From an uncultured Clostridia bacterium (GTDB lineage Bacteria; Bacillota; Clostridia; Christensenellales; Borkfalkiaceae), in the NCBI GenBank assembly GCA_947589385.1, contig CANPZW010000006.1, positions 1-64,000 of the forward strand: a DNA stretch of 64,000 nt. The letters run 5' to 3'. Below the pieces are notes generated by a model, which was not told the DNA's origin, did not search any database, and saw nothing but the letters and a program-made list of their open reading frames with translations. A program made the position numbers and the translations under genes. This document shows, one piece after another, positions 8,601 to 17,152 of the stretch (its first letter is position 1; each line of letters opens with the position of its first letter).

Positions 8601-9489
8601 CGAGATAGCCGTTCTCGAACGCGACGCTGTTGTAGATAATTACGCAACCTATATTGCCCGAATCGGACTTGGCGTATAAATCCCAGCCGTCGTCCGAATT
8701 ACGGTATGCTATACAGCCGTCGAATACGTTTCCGTAACCCACCGTAAGTTTTGCCGCAAAGCCGTCGGCGTTTTCGCCGTACGTTTCGTCGTCGTAATTG
8801 TTATGCGAAGTGCAGTTTTTAATGAGATTGTAGCTGGGCCACTGGTTGATAGAGTTATAGGAGCTTTCAGACCTGCCGAGTTGCAAGCCCGTGTCGCGGT
8901 TATTGTAAAATTCGCTGTATTCCACAGTGTTGTAACTGCCGCCTATATAAAGTCCGTTGTCGCCCGCGCCGCACACGTCTATGCCGTACCAATAGATATA
9001 ATTGCCGTAAATCTGCACGCCGCGGTTATTGCTGTCGAATTCCATTCCGCTGAAATCGAGCGTAACCTTTTTGTCTGTGCCCGTATAACCGCTGTCTTTA
9101 TCATAAGCGGCGTTGACTATCCTTATATTCGCGCCCGCCTTGCCGCTTGCCGAAACCAGAAGCCCGTAACCGTTCTTATCATGGGTTTTCCACGAAGCGG
9201 ACCATTCATAAGTGCCGGGAATAAGATATACCGTGTCGCCCGCCGCCAAATCCTCGGAATTAAGCAGGGTTATGCTTTGGGGATTATCGATGCTGAGCCC
9301 GTCGTTGGAACTGCTTCCGTTCGGCGCGACGAAATAGGTTTTGCCTTTATCGACGGGTTCTACGGGAGGAGTATTTTCGCCACCCTCATCTTTCGGAGTG
9401 CAAGCCGCAAATGCCGCAACGCCCGCCGTGCCCGTTACAGCAATAACTGCGATAGCCGACAATAATTTTTTACTGAATTTCTTTTTCAT
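5659..9489 (-). CDS. Secreted pectate lyase lipoprotein, PL9-type, with Ig-like and GLUG modules
   Basis: Predicted surface lipoprotein that cleaves polygalacturonate by beta-elimination. Residues 1-30 are a lipoprotein signal ending FAAC (Cys30). Residues about 50-400 form a right-handed beta-helix lyase resembling family PL9. Asp242 (ADGF) and Asp266, Asp267, Asp270 (NSDDGWDLY) reproduce the spacing of the calcium ligands known in Pel9A, and Lys332 in GNGFKLGGS is the expected catalytic base. Then come an atrophied Ig-like stretch near residues 600-690, a second Ig-like region, and GLUG-like repeats (GLLNGQGHTVSGI and on) in the last 300 residues, probably for wall or glycan contact. At 1276 residues it is far longer than single-domain PL9 enzymes. 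It is last in the minus-strand pectin cluster, 26 bases after another lipoprotein gene. Confidence 0.88.
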   Translation of the reverse strand: MKKKFSKKLLSAIAVIAVTGTAGVAAFAACTPKDEGGENTPPVEPVDKGKTYFVAPNGSSSNDGLSIDNPQSITLLNSEDLAAGDTVYLIPGTYEWSASWKTHDKNGYGLLVSASGKAGANIRIVNAAYDKDSGYTGTDKKVTLDFSGMEFDSNNRGVQIYGNYIYWYGIDVCGAGDNGLYIGGSYNTVEYSEFYNNRDTGLQLGRSESSYNSINQWPSYNLIKNCTSHNNYDDETYGENADGFAAKLTVGYGNVFDGCIAYRNSDDGWDLYAKSDSGNIGCVIIYNSVAFENGYLEYTQAENHDKVNYNAQYDEPETNSYKTRDGDGNGFKLGGSVMEGDVRLYNCLSFQNRMHGVTDNSNPGYIKVEGVTAYDNSAAIDNDPDSATFGQVVSIQNHDTHSNIDLARQSYSYNTVKNVLSVKSGIAKSLDNDAYRGSVMNSLLTAGAKTNVVKGSLDADTKAAKETYTQQIDALNAEDVFEKLPVVATAADGATAYTYNISGLKDSDNTAAEMIHNKYRNADHSINMGDILAVKSGFDFSEHFGAGVKAGSVLNLTKWEDYTHFTKDDLLEGVESNVYARLLKAKETLTINSDEDAVYQDFDVPAMITGCTVNWTSDSELLKIGKLVQPDPSISGAEYITIGVTRPANDEKAVLTATISYLNYSVTKTFALTVKQDSPSIGGLVVRVTETDEVYQDGGKVIMDAYKQYGEPVLEVSNGAYYNGKLLDDSQYTVETVYEFAPSAKEDYTPVSGFMVNHSGVYRITHKVTLVSDPAKTESMTYQIFVAATSAEVDFDGAASVSVFRDGYIIAGNLTNVTGTLYTVASETELSELTAEGIKTYEGALRNDFKATSISFSYANANSKGYHVYYALANADGKVTSQLYHDEIKTAEISTEENFMKITGGKLDNEDVSKTIYLLKKDLDFSGKTWSAGTTAFSGLLNGQGHTVSGITRSTKDDNTGIFSQVKGGTIMNIKFDNINLSGKQRTAIVSRVYGGYFHNIAITNLMINGSDQRTGGLIGQVYEGATATEVSQVSIVNPIPELNADGSVKSDAEGEKYYITSTGNRVGGIIGYIQTNNPITDDLEIRISDCYVNSYIACGGSGVSSIVAQYDENGQLTNAERSGYKFMLEITNCVSAGVLVDTGTGRIGGMLGYHSGAGPLRVTGCVSIQTEYYKGALISTSQKNQSPTIGGFSTSGDVKIANCVSLMEEYNTDYDVNVYSAYALSLGKSLKDSGADNWIDKTGFDFETKWSYVFDGSGPELKAPYLTLNFIDTAE

Positions 9490-9515
9490 AATCGTTCCTT
9501 ATTTACCTCCCCGCT

Positions 9516-11570
9516 TTAAGATACCACTTCTATAACGATATAATAAATATCTATATTTGCGCTTCCGCCGATATATAATGTGCCGCCGTTTGCGCTGAAA
9601 GTGTGTTTTGTGATAGAACCGTTACCAACCGCTTCCGAAACGTTAGTTAATGAACCGCTTTCACCGTTCAGATATGAAACGTATCTGCCGTCGCTTGAAG
9701 TTTTAGCCCATACGTTTACGCTGTACGTATGCGAGGGGTCAAGGGTAAGCTTTAAAATTCTTCTTGCTAACGTCGAGCTGCCCTGAGTAGAAAAAGCTTG
9801 TTTTACAGAATAGTTATTATCGCCGTCAGTAATTGTTTGTGAGGAACTTTTTATCGTCAGCTTATCACTTGTAGTATGAACTATCGTAATATCCTCTACA
9901 AAGCTGTTTTGAGGAATTTCAATAGAACCGATGGAATCCATATTCGCAGTGTCGCCCGACCCGTAATAATCGCCCGCTTTCAAAGAATCGAAGTTAAACG
10001 CAAAGGGCTCGGTGTTCTGCTGTCCGCCGCCCGAATTTTCAACGGTATAGACCACTTCAACAGCATAGATATGAACCGTAGCGTTACCGTAAACATAATA
10101 CTTTCCGGGAACGGCATTTTCAGCCGTTAAGATATAAAGAGTTCCGGATACGGTATTATTGCTATCGCCACCCATAGCAATACTGTCGATAATTCCTTCT
10201 GTCGGCGAATATTGATTTGTTCCAAGATAAGCAGTACGGTTACTACTTGACGTAGTATGCGAAACGTATGCCTTAATTGTAACGTTCGTTGCCCCCTCGC
10301 CTATGGTTATAATCATACTTTTAGCCGAAGCGTTCATTTCGGCATAATCCGTATATGTCTTGCCGTCCGAAGCGGTTTTTTCACTTGATTTCCAATTGTT
10401 TATACCGGAACCCTCTATCTTTACGGTATTGCCCAAATCTTCACCGGGGTCTTCCGAATATTCATTTACCCAGCTTGTCGAAGCTACATTCGCTTTACCT
10501 GTAATCGTATAGGTGACCGCGCCCGACACTTCTTTCGCCTTGATTGTATATGTGACGGAGCAGGTTACTTCGTGGGATACGCCTTTCGCGTCCTTTTCGG
10601 AATATGTCACGGTTGCCGTCTTGTCGTTGCCCGCCGTCTTAGTGTCGATATCTATTGTAAGCCCCTCGTCGCCCGTCTTTACCGTCTTTTCCGTGCCGTT
10701 CACGTATGTTACCGTGAACTGCCATGTCCCCGAAATTTCGTCCTTAGAGCCCGCAGTCTGTTCGAACACGCTTTCGTCCGATGTTTTCAAGGCTATTTCT
10801 TGTACGGGATTTACTATATATACGTTTATGAAGTCCTGCTTGGTTTCGTCCTCTTTAAGGGTCGCTACGAAAGAATATACTCCGTTTTCGGTTGCGGTGT
10901 TGTTTTCAATCCTTTGGGCGCCGAGATAAAGTTGGGCTTCATATAAATCGGCTGATAAAGGCTGTTCGCTCTTTTCGCCTTTTTCGTCAACGCTGTAAAC
11001 GGCGAGGATATCCTTGGGAACTTCCACCGAAGGAGCGTTTTGGGTAAGTGTGAAAGCGTCTTCCTTGCCCTCCGCAAGTTCTGCTATTATGCCGCCGTAT
11101 GCCGGCTCGGCAGGGTTTACGTTTACGGAATACGAAGCCGTGCGCGTAACTTTTGTACGGGTGAAACTTACGTAAATATTATAAGTTCCGACCCTCGAAG
11201 AAATAAATTCCGAGCTATCAACGCTGTAATCGCCCGAGGCGACAGTTTCGGTCCTTATATAGGTTTCGGAAACCGAAGCGTCGATATAGGTTGCTGTAAC
11301 CACTATTCCATCGGAAGTAAACGCTTCACCGAGTTCAAATTCCGTCTTATAGTCGCCGCTCAGCTTTATGCTCTGTAACGAAAGGTTATCGGAAGATGAG
11401 TCCGTTATCCCGAAATCTTCGGGCTTTTTGCCCCCCGACGGAGTTCCGCCGTTTCCGCCATTACCGCCGTTTCCGCCGTTATCCGGCATGCACGCCGCAA
11501 ATGAAAACGCAGAAACTGCCGCAAGAAGCAGCGCGGCGATTGCCGACAAAAGTGTTCTTGTTTTTTTCAT
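9516..11570 (-). CDS. Large Ig-like surface lipoprotein, putative pectin-binding partner
   Basis: Predicted lipoprotein of 684 residues; no catalytic domain is visible. The signal peptide ends at Cys27 (FSFAAC), followed by a Gly/Asn spacer. A bacterial Ig-like domain (Big_3 type: SGDYKTEFELGEAFTSDGIV) covers about residues 60-150. Further Ig-like beta-rich segments follow, then two related-looking modules of carbohydrate-binding appearance, one near 360-510 and one in the last 150 residues. I chose the ATG at 11570 rather than the longer track start because AGGAGG lies just before it. It sits between uxaC (40 bases upstream) and the pectate lyase (26 bases downstream), which suggests glycan capture or anchoring. 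The binding role is inferred from architecture and context. Confidence 0.75.
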   Translation of the reverse strand: MKKTRTLLSAIAALLLAAVSAFSFAACMPDNGGNGGNGGNGGTPSGGKKPEDFGITDSSSDNLSLQSIKLSGDYKTEFELGEAFTSDGIVVTATYIDASVSETYIRTETVASGDYSVDSSEFISSRVGTYNIYVSFTRTKVTRTASYSVNVNPAEPAYGGIIAELAEGKEDAFTLTQNAPSVEVPKDILAVYSVDEKGEKSEQPLSADLYEAQLYLGAQRIENNTATENGVYSFVATLKEDETKQDFINVYIVNPVQEIALKTSDESVFEQTAGSKDEISGTWQFTVTYVNGTEKTVKTGDEGLTIDIDTKTAGNDKTATVTYSEKDAKGVSHEVTCSVTYTIKAKEVSGAVTYTITGKANVASTSWVNEYSEDPGEDLGNTVKIEGSGINNWKSSEKTASDGKTYTDYAEMNASAKSMIITIGEGATNVTIKAYVSHTTSSSNRTAYLGTNQYSPTEGIIDSIAMGGDSNNTVSGTLYILTAENAVPGKYYVYGNATVHIYAVEVVYTVENSGGGQQNTEPFAFNFDSLKAGDYYGSGDTANMDSIGSIEIPQNSFVEDITIVHTTSDKLTIKSSSQTITDGDNNYSVKQAFSTQGSSTLARRILKLTLDPSHTYSVNVWAKTSSDGRYVSYLNGESGSLTNVSEAVGNGSITKHTFSANGGTLYIGGSANIDIYYIVIEVVS

Positions 11571-11610
11571 TTTATCCTCCATTATTTTTTTGTGCAATTT
11601 TAAAAATTTT

Positions 11611-13029
11611 TCATTCTCCGAAACCGAAGTATGCCGCGGCGTTATTGTAGCATATGTCCTCTACGATTTTGCCGAGGCGCGGCAGTTCCTCCGCGGGGTA
11701 TCTGCCGCTTTCCACAAGCTCCCCAAGCATTTGGCAGAGTATTCTTCTGTAATACTCGTGACGGGGATAAGCGAGGAAAGAACGGCTGTCCGTAAGCATT
11801 CCCACGGACTGGGAAACAAGCCCTACCTGCATAAGCGTTTCAAGGTTTTGGCGCATGCCGTCCTGCTGGTCCAAAAACCACCACGCCGTGCCTACCTGCA
11901 CCCTGCCCTTAACGCCCTCTTTCTGAAAGCAACCAGCAAGCACGGTAAGCGCGTAATTGTCGCGGGGGTTAAGGCAATAGAGAATGGTCTTCGGGAGTCC
12001 GCCGACCCTGTCCAGCTCACCCAAAAGCGCGGAAAGCTTTTCCATATATATTTCGTCCTCTATTGCGTCGAAACCCGTATCCGGACCTATTTTTTCAAGC
12101 ATACTCTTCGAATTGTTGCGGAGAGCGCCTATATGATATTGCTGTACCCAGCCGTATTTTGCATACTCTTTCCCGAGAAAAACGAGGACGTACCCCTTGT
12201 ATTTGTCCTGCTCTTCCGCTGAGACGGGCAAGCCCTTCATTCCCTTGCGGAACACAGCGTCCGCCTCCTCATAGGTCGCGGGGGCGTAGCGTACGACGTC
12301 GAGCGCGTGGTCGGAAAGCTTGCAGCCCATATCGTTGAAGAATTTTATCCTTTCCGCAAGCGCATAGAGCATATCGCTAAGATTTTCAATCGGCTTGCCC
12401 GCCGCTTCCGCAAGTTTATTTACCCAGCTTGCAAACCAGGATAACTCCACGTTGATTGCTTTATCGGGGCGGAATGCGGGGCGTACCTTTACTTTAAGCG
12501 TGCCGTCCGCATTCATCTTTTTGTGCCATTCCAGACTGTCGATAGGGTCGTCCGTGGTGCAGACGGTTTTTACGTTGAATTTATACATCATCTCGCGGGC
12601 GGTAAGGGTTTTTAAAACCTTATTCGCCTTTTCCCAAATTACGGGCGCGTTTTCGGCGTTGATAATTTCCTCTATCCCAAAATATCTTCTCATTTCGAGG
12701 TGCGACCAGTGATAAAGCGGATTGCCCACAAAGTACGGCATACTTTCGGCGAACTGCATAAATTTTTTGTAGTCGTCGCAGGGACCAGAAATAGAATCCT
12801 CGTCATACCCGCGTGCGCGCAAAGCCCGCCATTTGTAATGGTCGCCGTATCTGTCGCCCGCGCCCAGCCAGACTTCCGTCAGGTTGCGGAATTTCTTATC
12901 CTCGTAAATTTCTTTGGGTTGAAGGTGACAGTGATAGTCGATTATGGGCATCTTTTCGGCATGGTCGTGATAAAGTCTTTTAGCCGTTTCGGTGTCCAGA
13001 AGAAAGTCCTTATCCATAAAAGCTTTCAT
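11611..13029 (-). CDS. uxaC: Glucuronate/galacturonate isomerase
   Basis: Converts D-galacturonate to D-tagaturonate (and glucuronate to fructuronate), the first intracellular step of hexuronate breakdown. It is a metal-dependent TIM-barrel of the amidohydrolase superfamily: IIDYHCHLQPKEIYED near residues 29-44 gives the HxH metal site, and GLVSQSVGMLTDSRSFLAYPRHEYYRRILC near the C-terminus is typical of UxaC. Length 472 matches the family. The ATG shares one base with the uxaA stop (TAATG), pointing to translational coupling; a second in-frame Met four codons on is possible. Next gene downstream is the Ig-like lipoprotein. Confidence 0.95.
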   Translation of the reverse strand: MKAFMDKDFLLDTETAKRLYHDHAEKMPIIDYHCHLQPKEIYEDKKFRNLTEVWLGAGDRYGDHYKWRALRARGYDEDSISGPCDDYKKFMQFAESMPYFVGNPLYHWSHLEMRRYFGIEEIINAENAPVIWEKANKVLKTLTAREMMYKFNVKTVCTTDDPIDSLEWHKKMNADGTLKVKVRPAFRPDKAINVELSWFASWVNKLAEAAGKPIENLSDMLYALAERIKFFNDMGCKLSDHALDVVRYAPATYEEADAVFRKGMKGLPVSAEEQDKYKGYVLVFLGKEYAKYGWVQQYHIGALRNNSKSMLEKIGPDTGFDAIEDEIYMEKLSALLGELDRVGGLPKTILYCLNPRDNYALTVLAGCFQKEGVKGRVQVGTAWWFLDQQDGMRQNLETLMQVGLVSQSVGMLTDSRSFLAYPRHEYYRRILCQMLGELVESGRYPAEELPRLGKIVEDICYNNAAAYFGFGE

Positions 13030-14498
13030 TATAAAGTTACCCCCGTTTTGAATATTGCTATCTCCCTTGTGTTATTCAATTCGTTTTTTGCGGGCTTGCC
13101 GTTTGCCGTTTCCACGACAAGGCCGATAAGCTTTTCAAGCTGCGCGTCAAAACCGCTTTCAAGCACCTCGCCCGCATTGAAATCTATCCAATTCGCCTTG
13201 TTCTTCGCAAGGTCGGAATTGGTAGCGATTTTAAGCGTAGGCACGAATCCGCCGAACGGCGTGCCTCTGCCCGTTGTGAATAAAATCAGGTGGCAGCCCG
13301 CCGCCGCAATGTTGGTTACGGCGCACATATCGTTGCCGGGTCCGTTAAGCAAATTCAGTCCCTTGCGCGTGACAAAGCCGTCGTCGAACACGACGTCCTC
13401 TACGGGACCCGAGCCCGATTTCTGCGTACAGCCGAGCGATTTATCTTCAAGCGTGGTGATTCCGCCCGCCTTGTTGCCCGGCGAGGGATTTTCATACACT
13501 TCCTGACCGTTCTTTATGAAATATTCCTTAAATCCGTTAATAAGTTTGACGATTTTTTCAAAAGTGGGCTTATCCTTTGCCCTGTTCATAAGCAGTTGCT
13601 CGGCGCCGAACATTTCAGGCACTTCGGACAAAACCGTCGTACCGCCCGCCGCCACGATATAATCGCTGAACCTTCCGACAAGGGGATTTGCGGTTATCCC
13701 GGAAAGCCCGTCCGAACCGCCGCACTTCAAGCCGATTTTAAGGCAGGATATATCCCGCTCTTCCCGTCTGTCGGCCTTGATTACGTCCGCGATTTCCTTG
13801 ACAAGTTTCACGCCCTCTTCTATTTCATCCCCGACTTCCTGGCAGACGAGGAATTTTATTCTTTTATTATCAACTTCTCCGAGAGAGGCTTTAAACGCGG
13901 ACATCTGGTTGTTTTCACAGCCGAGCCCCAAAACAAGCACGCCGCCCGCGTTGGGATGGCAAACCATTTTACCGAGAATCAGTTTTGTCCTTTCGTGGTC
14001 CTCACCGAGCTGCGAACAGCCGTAGGGGTGGGTATATGCGAAAACGCCGTCAAAGCCCGCCGCGCCGTACCTTTCAAGAAAAGTTTGGGCAATCAGTTTC
14101 GCCTGTCCGTTCACGCAGCCCACGGTAGGAATTATCCAAAGCTCGTTTCTTATGCCCACGTCCCCGTTTTTTCGGGGATACACGTTGACCTTGCGCCCCT
14201 TTACCGCGGGGAGCGGGGTAGGGATTTTGTGATATGAATATTCCAGCTCGCCCTTTAAATTGGTGTGCGCGTTGTGGGTGTGAACGTGTTCGCCAGCCGC
14301 GATATCCGCCGAAGCATAGGCTATCGGGTTGCCGTATTTTATGATATGTTCTCCCTTCTTTATGGGTTTAAGCGCGAATTTATGCCCTTTTTCAACGTCG
14401 TCGAGCAGGATTACCCCCTCATACGTCTCGCCTTTTTTCAAATTTGATAGAGCTACGGCGACGTTATCCGAAGCGTTTATGATAATTGTCTTAACCAT
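13029..14498 (-). CDS. uxaA: Altronate dehydratase
   Basis: Dehydrates D-altronate to 2-keto-3-deoxygluconate, using iron in characterised enzymes. An N-terminal SAF domain (about residues 10-95, with IAAGEHVHTHNAH) is joined to the long UxaA catalytic part containing YGCSQLGEDHERTK and KCGGSDGLSGITANP. At 489 residues it is the complete fused form. It overlaps the 3' end of uxaB by 8 bases and hands over to uxaC through TAATG, so uxaB-uxaA-uxaC is a tightly coupled set. Confidence 0.95.
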   Translation of the reverse strand: MVKTIIINASDNVAVALSNLKKGETYEGVILLDDVEKGHKFALKPIKKGEHIIKYGNPIAYASADIAAGEHVHTHNAHTNLKGELEYSYHKIPTPLPAVKGRKVNVYPRKNGDVGIRNELWIIPTVGCVNGQAKLIAQTFLERYGAAGFDGVFAYTHPYGCSQLGEDHERTKLILGKMVCHPNAGGVLVLGLGCENNQMSAFKASLGEVDNKRIKFLVCQEVGDEIEEGVKLVKEIADVIKADRREERDISCLKIGLKCGGSDGLSGITANPLVGRFSDYIVAAGGTTVLSEVPEMFGAEQLLMNRAKDKPTFEKIVKLINGFKEYFIKNGQEVYENPSPGNKAGGITTLEDKSLGCTQKSGSGPVEDVVFDDGFVTRKGLNLLNGPGNDMCAVTNIAAAGCHLILFTTGRGTPFGGFVPTLKIATNSDLAKNKANWIDFNAGEVLESGFDAQLEKLIGLVVETANGKPAKNELNNTREIAIFKTGVTL

Positions 14499-15939
14499 TT
14501 ACAAATTCCTTTACGGCGTCCCTCATGCCCTTTGAAAGAATAGCTTCGAGGAATTTCGCCACCGTCGCCGTGATTTCGGGGTGAATATCGTTCATGTCCG
14601 TCTCCCACGCCTCTTTCAGACCGAGCGCGGCGCGCGCAAGTTTAAGGCAGTCGCCGTCGAAGTTATCCCAAAGCTCTTTCCACTTTGCAAGGAACGCGGG
14701 GTCGTCTTTCAAAGCGATATCTTCGTCCCCCCTTTTGCCTCTGTGGAATACGACAAGCGCCGCGAATGAAAACAGCAGATGTTCGGGAAGCGCACCCTTT
14801 ATCCTAACATAGTCCATAAGCGTGGGCAAAAGCCTTGTCCTGAATTTGGTGGTGGAATTTAAGGCGATAGACATAAGCTCGTGGCGGATAAAGGGATTGC
14901 GGAATCTCTCTATTACGCTCTCGGCAAACGACGTCATTTCGTCCTGCGGCAGATTTATTGTCGGATTGACTTCGTCGAACACGAAATCACGCACGAATTT
15001 GCCGATTACGGGGTCATCCACAGCCTCTCCCACGGTGTCTATGCCGCACAGATAGGCTACGGGCACCATTGCCGTGTGCGAGCCGTTCAGAATTTTAACC
15101 TTGCGCTGCTTATAGGGCTTTATATCGTCCGTAAAAATAACGTTCAGCCCCGTACTGTCCGCAGGCAGGTTTTTTTGTATATGCGGCTCTTTTTTCAGAA
15201 CCCAAAGATGAAATATTTCGCCCTTTACGACGTTGTTGTCTATATAGCCCGTCTCGTTGCGGATTTCCTCTATTTCGTTTTTCGGATATCCGGGAACTAT
15301 TCTATCTACAAGCGTCGAGGTGAAGTGATTGCAATTCCGCATCCAGCTTATAAACTTTTCGTCCATTCCGTTAATACGGGCAAGTTCGGTAAGGCATCTG
15401 TAAAGCTCGTCGCCGTTGTTGTCTATAAGCTCGCAGGGGATTATATCCAGCCCCTTATCCTCCGCGCCGCCGAAGCAATCGTACCTTCTTTTAAGCAGTG
15501 CGAGAAGCTTACCGGGGAAGCTTTTCGGACATACCGAAAAATCCGTATCCGAAGGGTCGAGCGATATCCCCGCTTCGGTGGTGTTGGAAATTATGATTTG
15601 CAAATCCTCGCTTTCGCCGTAGGAAAGAAATCTTTCATATTCCGTAAAAGGGTCAATACAGTCGCCTATTACGTCAATAACACGGCTGGATTTTACCTTT
15701 TGACCGCCTTCTATGCCCTCTAACCTGAGCGTATAAAGCCCGTCCTGTTCGGCAAGTTCCTTAACTCTGCCCGCGGGCATGGGCTGAACGACGGCGACGT
15801 TGGAATCTATCGCGCCCTTGTCGTTTAAATCCTGCAAAATCCAATCGATGAACGCGCGTAGAAAGTTGCCTTCTCCGAACTGCATTATCCTTATTTTTCT
15901 TTCGGGTTTTTTAAACAGTTTTTTACTTATAAGCTCCAT
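14491..15939 (-). CDS. uxaB: Tagaturonate reductase (altronate oxidoreductase)
   Basis: NADH-dependent reduction of D-tagaturonate to D-altronate. It belongs to the polyol-specific long-chain dehydrogenase family: the nucleotide-binding start is RIMQFGEGNFLRAFIDWI (residues 17-34), and the catalytic KVKILNGSHTAMVPVAYL near residue 285 supplies the conserved Lys, Asn and His. Length 482 is normal. It lies 14 bases after the ABC ATPase gene and overlaps uxaA. Fructuronate reductase (uxuB) is a related alternative, but uxaA next door favours the galacturonate branch. Confidence 0.93.
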   Translation of the reverse strand: MELISKKLFKKPERKIRIMQFGEGNFLRAFIDWILQDLNDKGAIDSNVAVVQPMPAGRVKELAEQDGLYTLRLEGIEGGQKVKSSRVIDVIGDCIDPFTEYERFLSYGESEDLQIIISNTTEAGISLDPSDTDFSVCPKSFPGKLLALLKRRYDCFGGAEDKGLDIIPCELIDNNGDELYRCLTELARINGMDEKFISWMRNCNHFTSTLVDRIVPGYPKNEIEEIRNETGYIDNNVVKGEIFHLWVLKKEPHIQKNLPADSTGLNVIFTDDIKPYKQRKVKILNGSHTAMVPVAYLCGIDTVGEAVDDPVIGKFVRDFVFDEVNPTINLPQDEMTSFAESVIERFRNPFIRHELMSIALNSTTKFRTRLLPTLMDYVRIKGALPEHLLFSFAALVVFHRGKRGDEDIALKDDPAFLAKWKELWDNFDGDCLKLARAALGLKEAWETDMNDIHPEITATVAKFLEAILSKGMRDAVKEFVNG

Positions 15940-15953
15940 TTTTTACTCTCCCG

Positions 15954-17048
15954 TCAGCGTCTCTCCACGTCGTTTTCCACAATCTGTTCGGTCTCGGCGT
16001 CGAATACGTAAGCCGCCTTGTGCGGAACGTAGAATTTGAAATCCGAGCCCATGGCGGGCGCTTTGTGCGGATTGACTTTCAAAATCATATTTATTTCACC
16101 CGTATTTGCATATACGTTGGTGGTATCGCCAAGCAGCTCGCATAATTCCACGCGGGAATCGATTTCATATGACAAGCCCTTGTTTTCGGTTTCTATCGCC
16201 TCCGGACGGAACGCAAATACGACTTTTCTTCCCTCCAAAGCATTTACGTCTTTAACAACGGGCGAAAGGTCGAAACGCATTTCCCCTGCGCTGAATATGC
16301 CGCCCGCCACCGTTCCGCGTATAAAGTTCATGGGCGGCTCGCCTATGAATCCCGCGACGAAAAGATTTTTGGGATAGAAATACAGTTCGAAAGGAGTACC
16401 CACCTGCTGTATCCTGCCCTTATCCATAACTACTATTCTGTCCGACATGGTCATGGCTTCGGTTTGGTCGTGGGTTACGTAAATTGTGGTTGCGCCGACA
16501 GAACGGTGTATCTGCTTGATTTCGGAACGCATAGTCACCCTCTGTTTTGCGTCGAGGTTGGACAAAGGTTCGTCCATCAAAAATATACGTACCTTTCTTA
16601 TAAGTGCGCGGCCTACGGCTACGCGCTGGCATTGCCCGCCCGAAAGGTTGCGGGGGAATCTGTCAAGATAATCGGTAAGACCGAGTATCTTGGCGGTAGC
16701 CTGCACTTTTTCGTCTATGATATCCGCGTCGATGCCTTCAAGCGTAAGTCCGAAACCGAGGTTTTCCGCAACGGTCAGGTGAGGATAAAGCGCATAGGAT
16801 TGGAATACCATGGCGATTCCCCTTTCGCGCGAGGACATCTGGTTGGCGAGTTTGCCGTCGATAAAAAATTCGCCCGCGGTGATGTCTTCAAGCCCCGCAA
16901 TCATTCTGAGCGTTGTGGATTTTCCGCAGCCGGACGAGCCGACAAGGCAGATAAATTCGCCGTCCTTGATTTCAAGGTTGAAATCGTGAACGGCATGGAA
17001 ACCGTTCGGATAAACCTTATTGATATTTTTCAATGTAAGCTGTGCCAT
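15954..17048 (-). CDS. Sugar ABC transporter ATPase, UgpC/MsmK/MalK type
   Basis: Energises carbohydrate ABC importers of the CUT1 type from the cytoplasmic side. Walker A GSSGCGKST, Q-loop FQSYALYPH, signature LSGGQCQRVA, Walker B IFLMDEP and the H-loop YVTHD are all present. The last 120 residues form the TOBE/regulatory domain (EPPMNFIRGTV onward). No permease or solute-binding gene accompanies it. In many Firmicutes one such ATPase serves several sugar importers; here its place between kduI and uxaB suggests uptake of pectin oligomers by importers encoded elsewhere. Confidence 0.93.
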   Translation of the reverse strand: MAQLTLKNINKVYPNGFHAVHDFNLEIKDGEFICLVGSSGCGKSTTLRMIAGLEDITAGEFFIDGKLANQMSSRERGIAMVFQSYALYPHLTVAENLGFGLTLEGIDADIIDEKVQATAKILGLTDYLDRFPRNLSGGQCQRVAVGRALIRKVRIFLMDEPLSNLDAKQRVTMRSEIKQIHRSVGATTIYVTHDQTEAMTMSDRIVVMDKGRIQQVGTPFELYFYPKNLFVAGFIGEPPMNFIRGTVAGGIFSAGEMRFDLSPVVKDVNALEGRKVVFAFRPEAIETENKGLSYEIDSRVELCELLGDTTNVYANTGEINMILKVNPHKAPAMGSDFKFYVPHKAAYVFDAETEQIVENDVERR

Positions 17049-17152
17049 TTTTCTTATTTTTCCCCTATTAAATTTAATTTCGATAATTTTTACTGATATT
17101 AACGCCGCTTAATAATACGCAAAAAAGCACTAAGCTTATGCGCGGACAAGCA

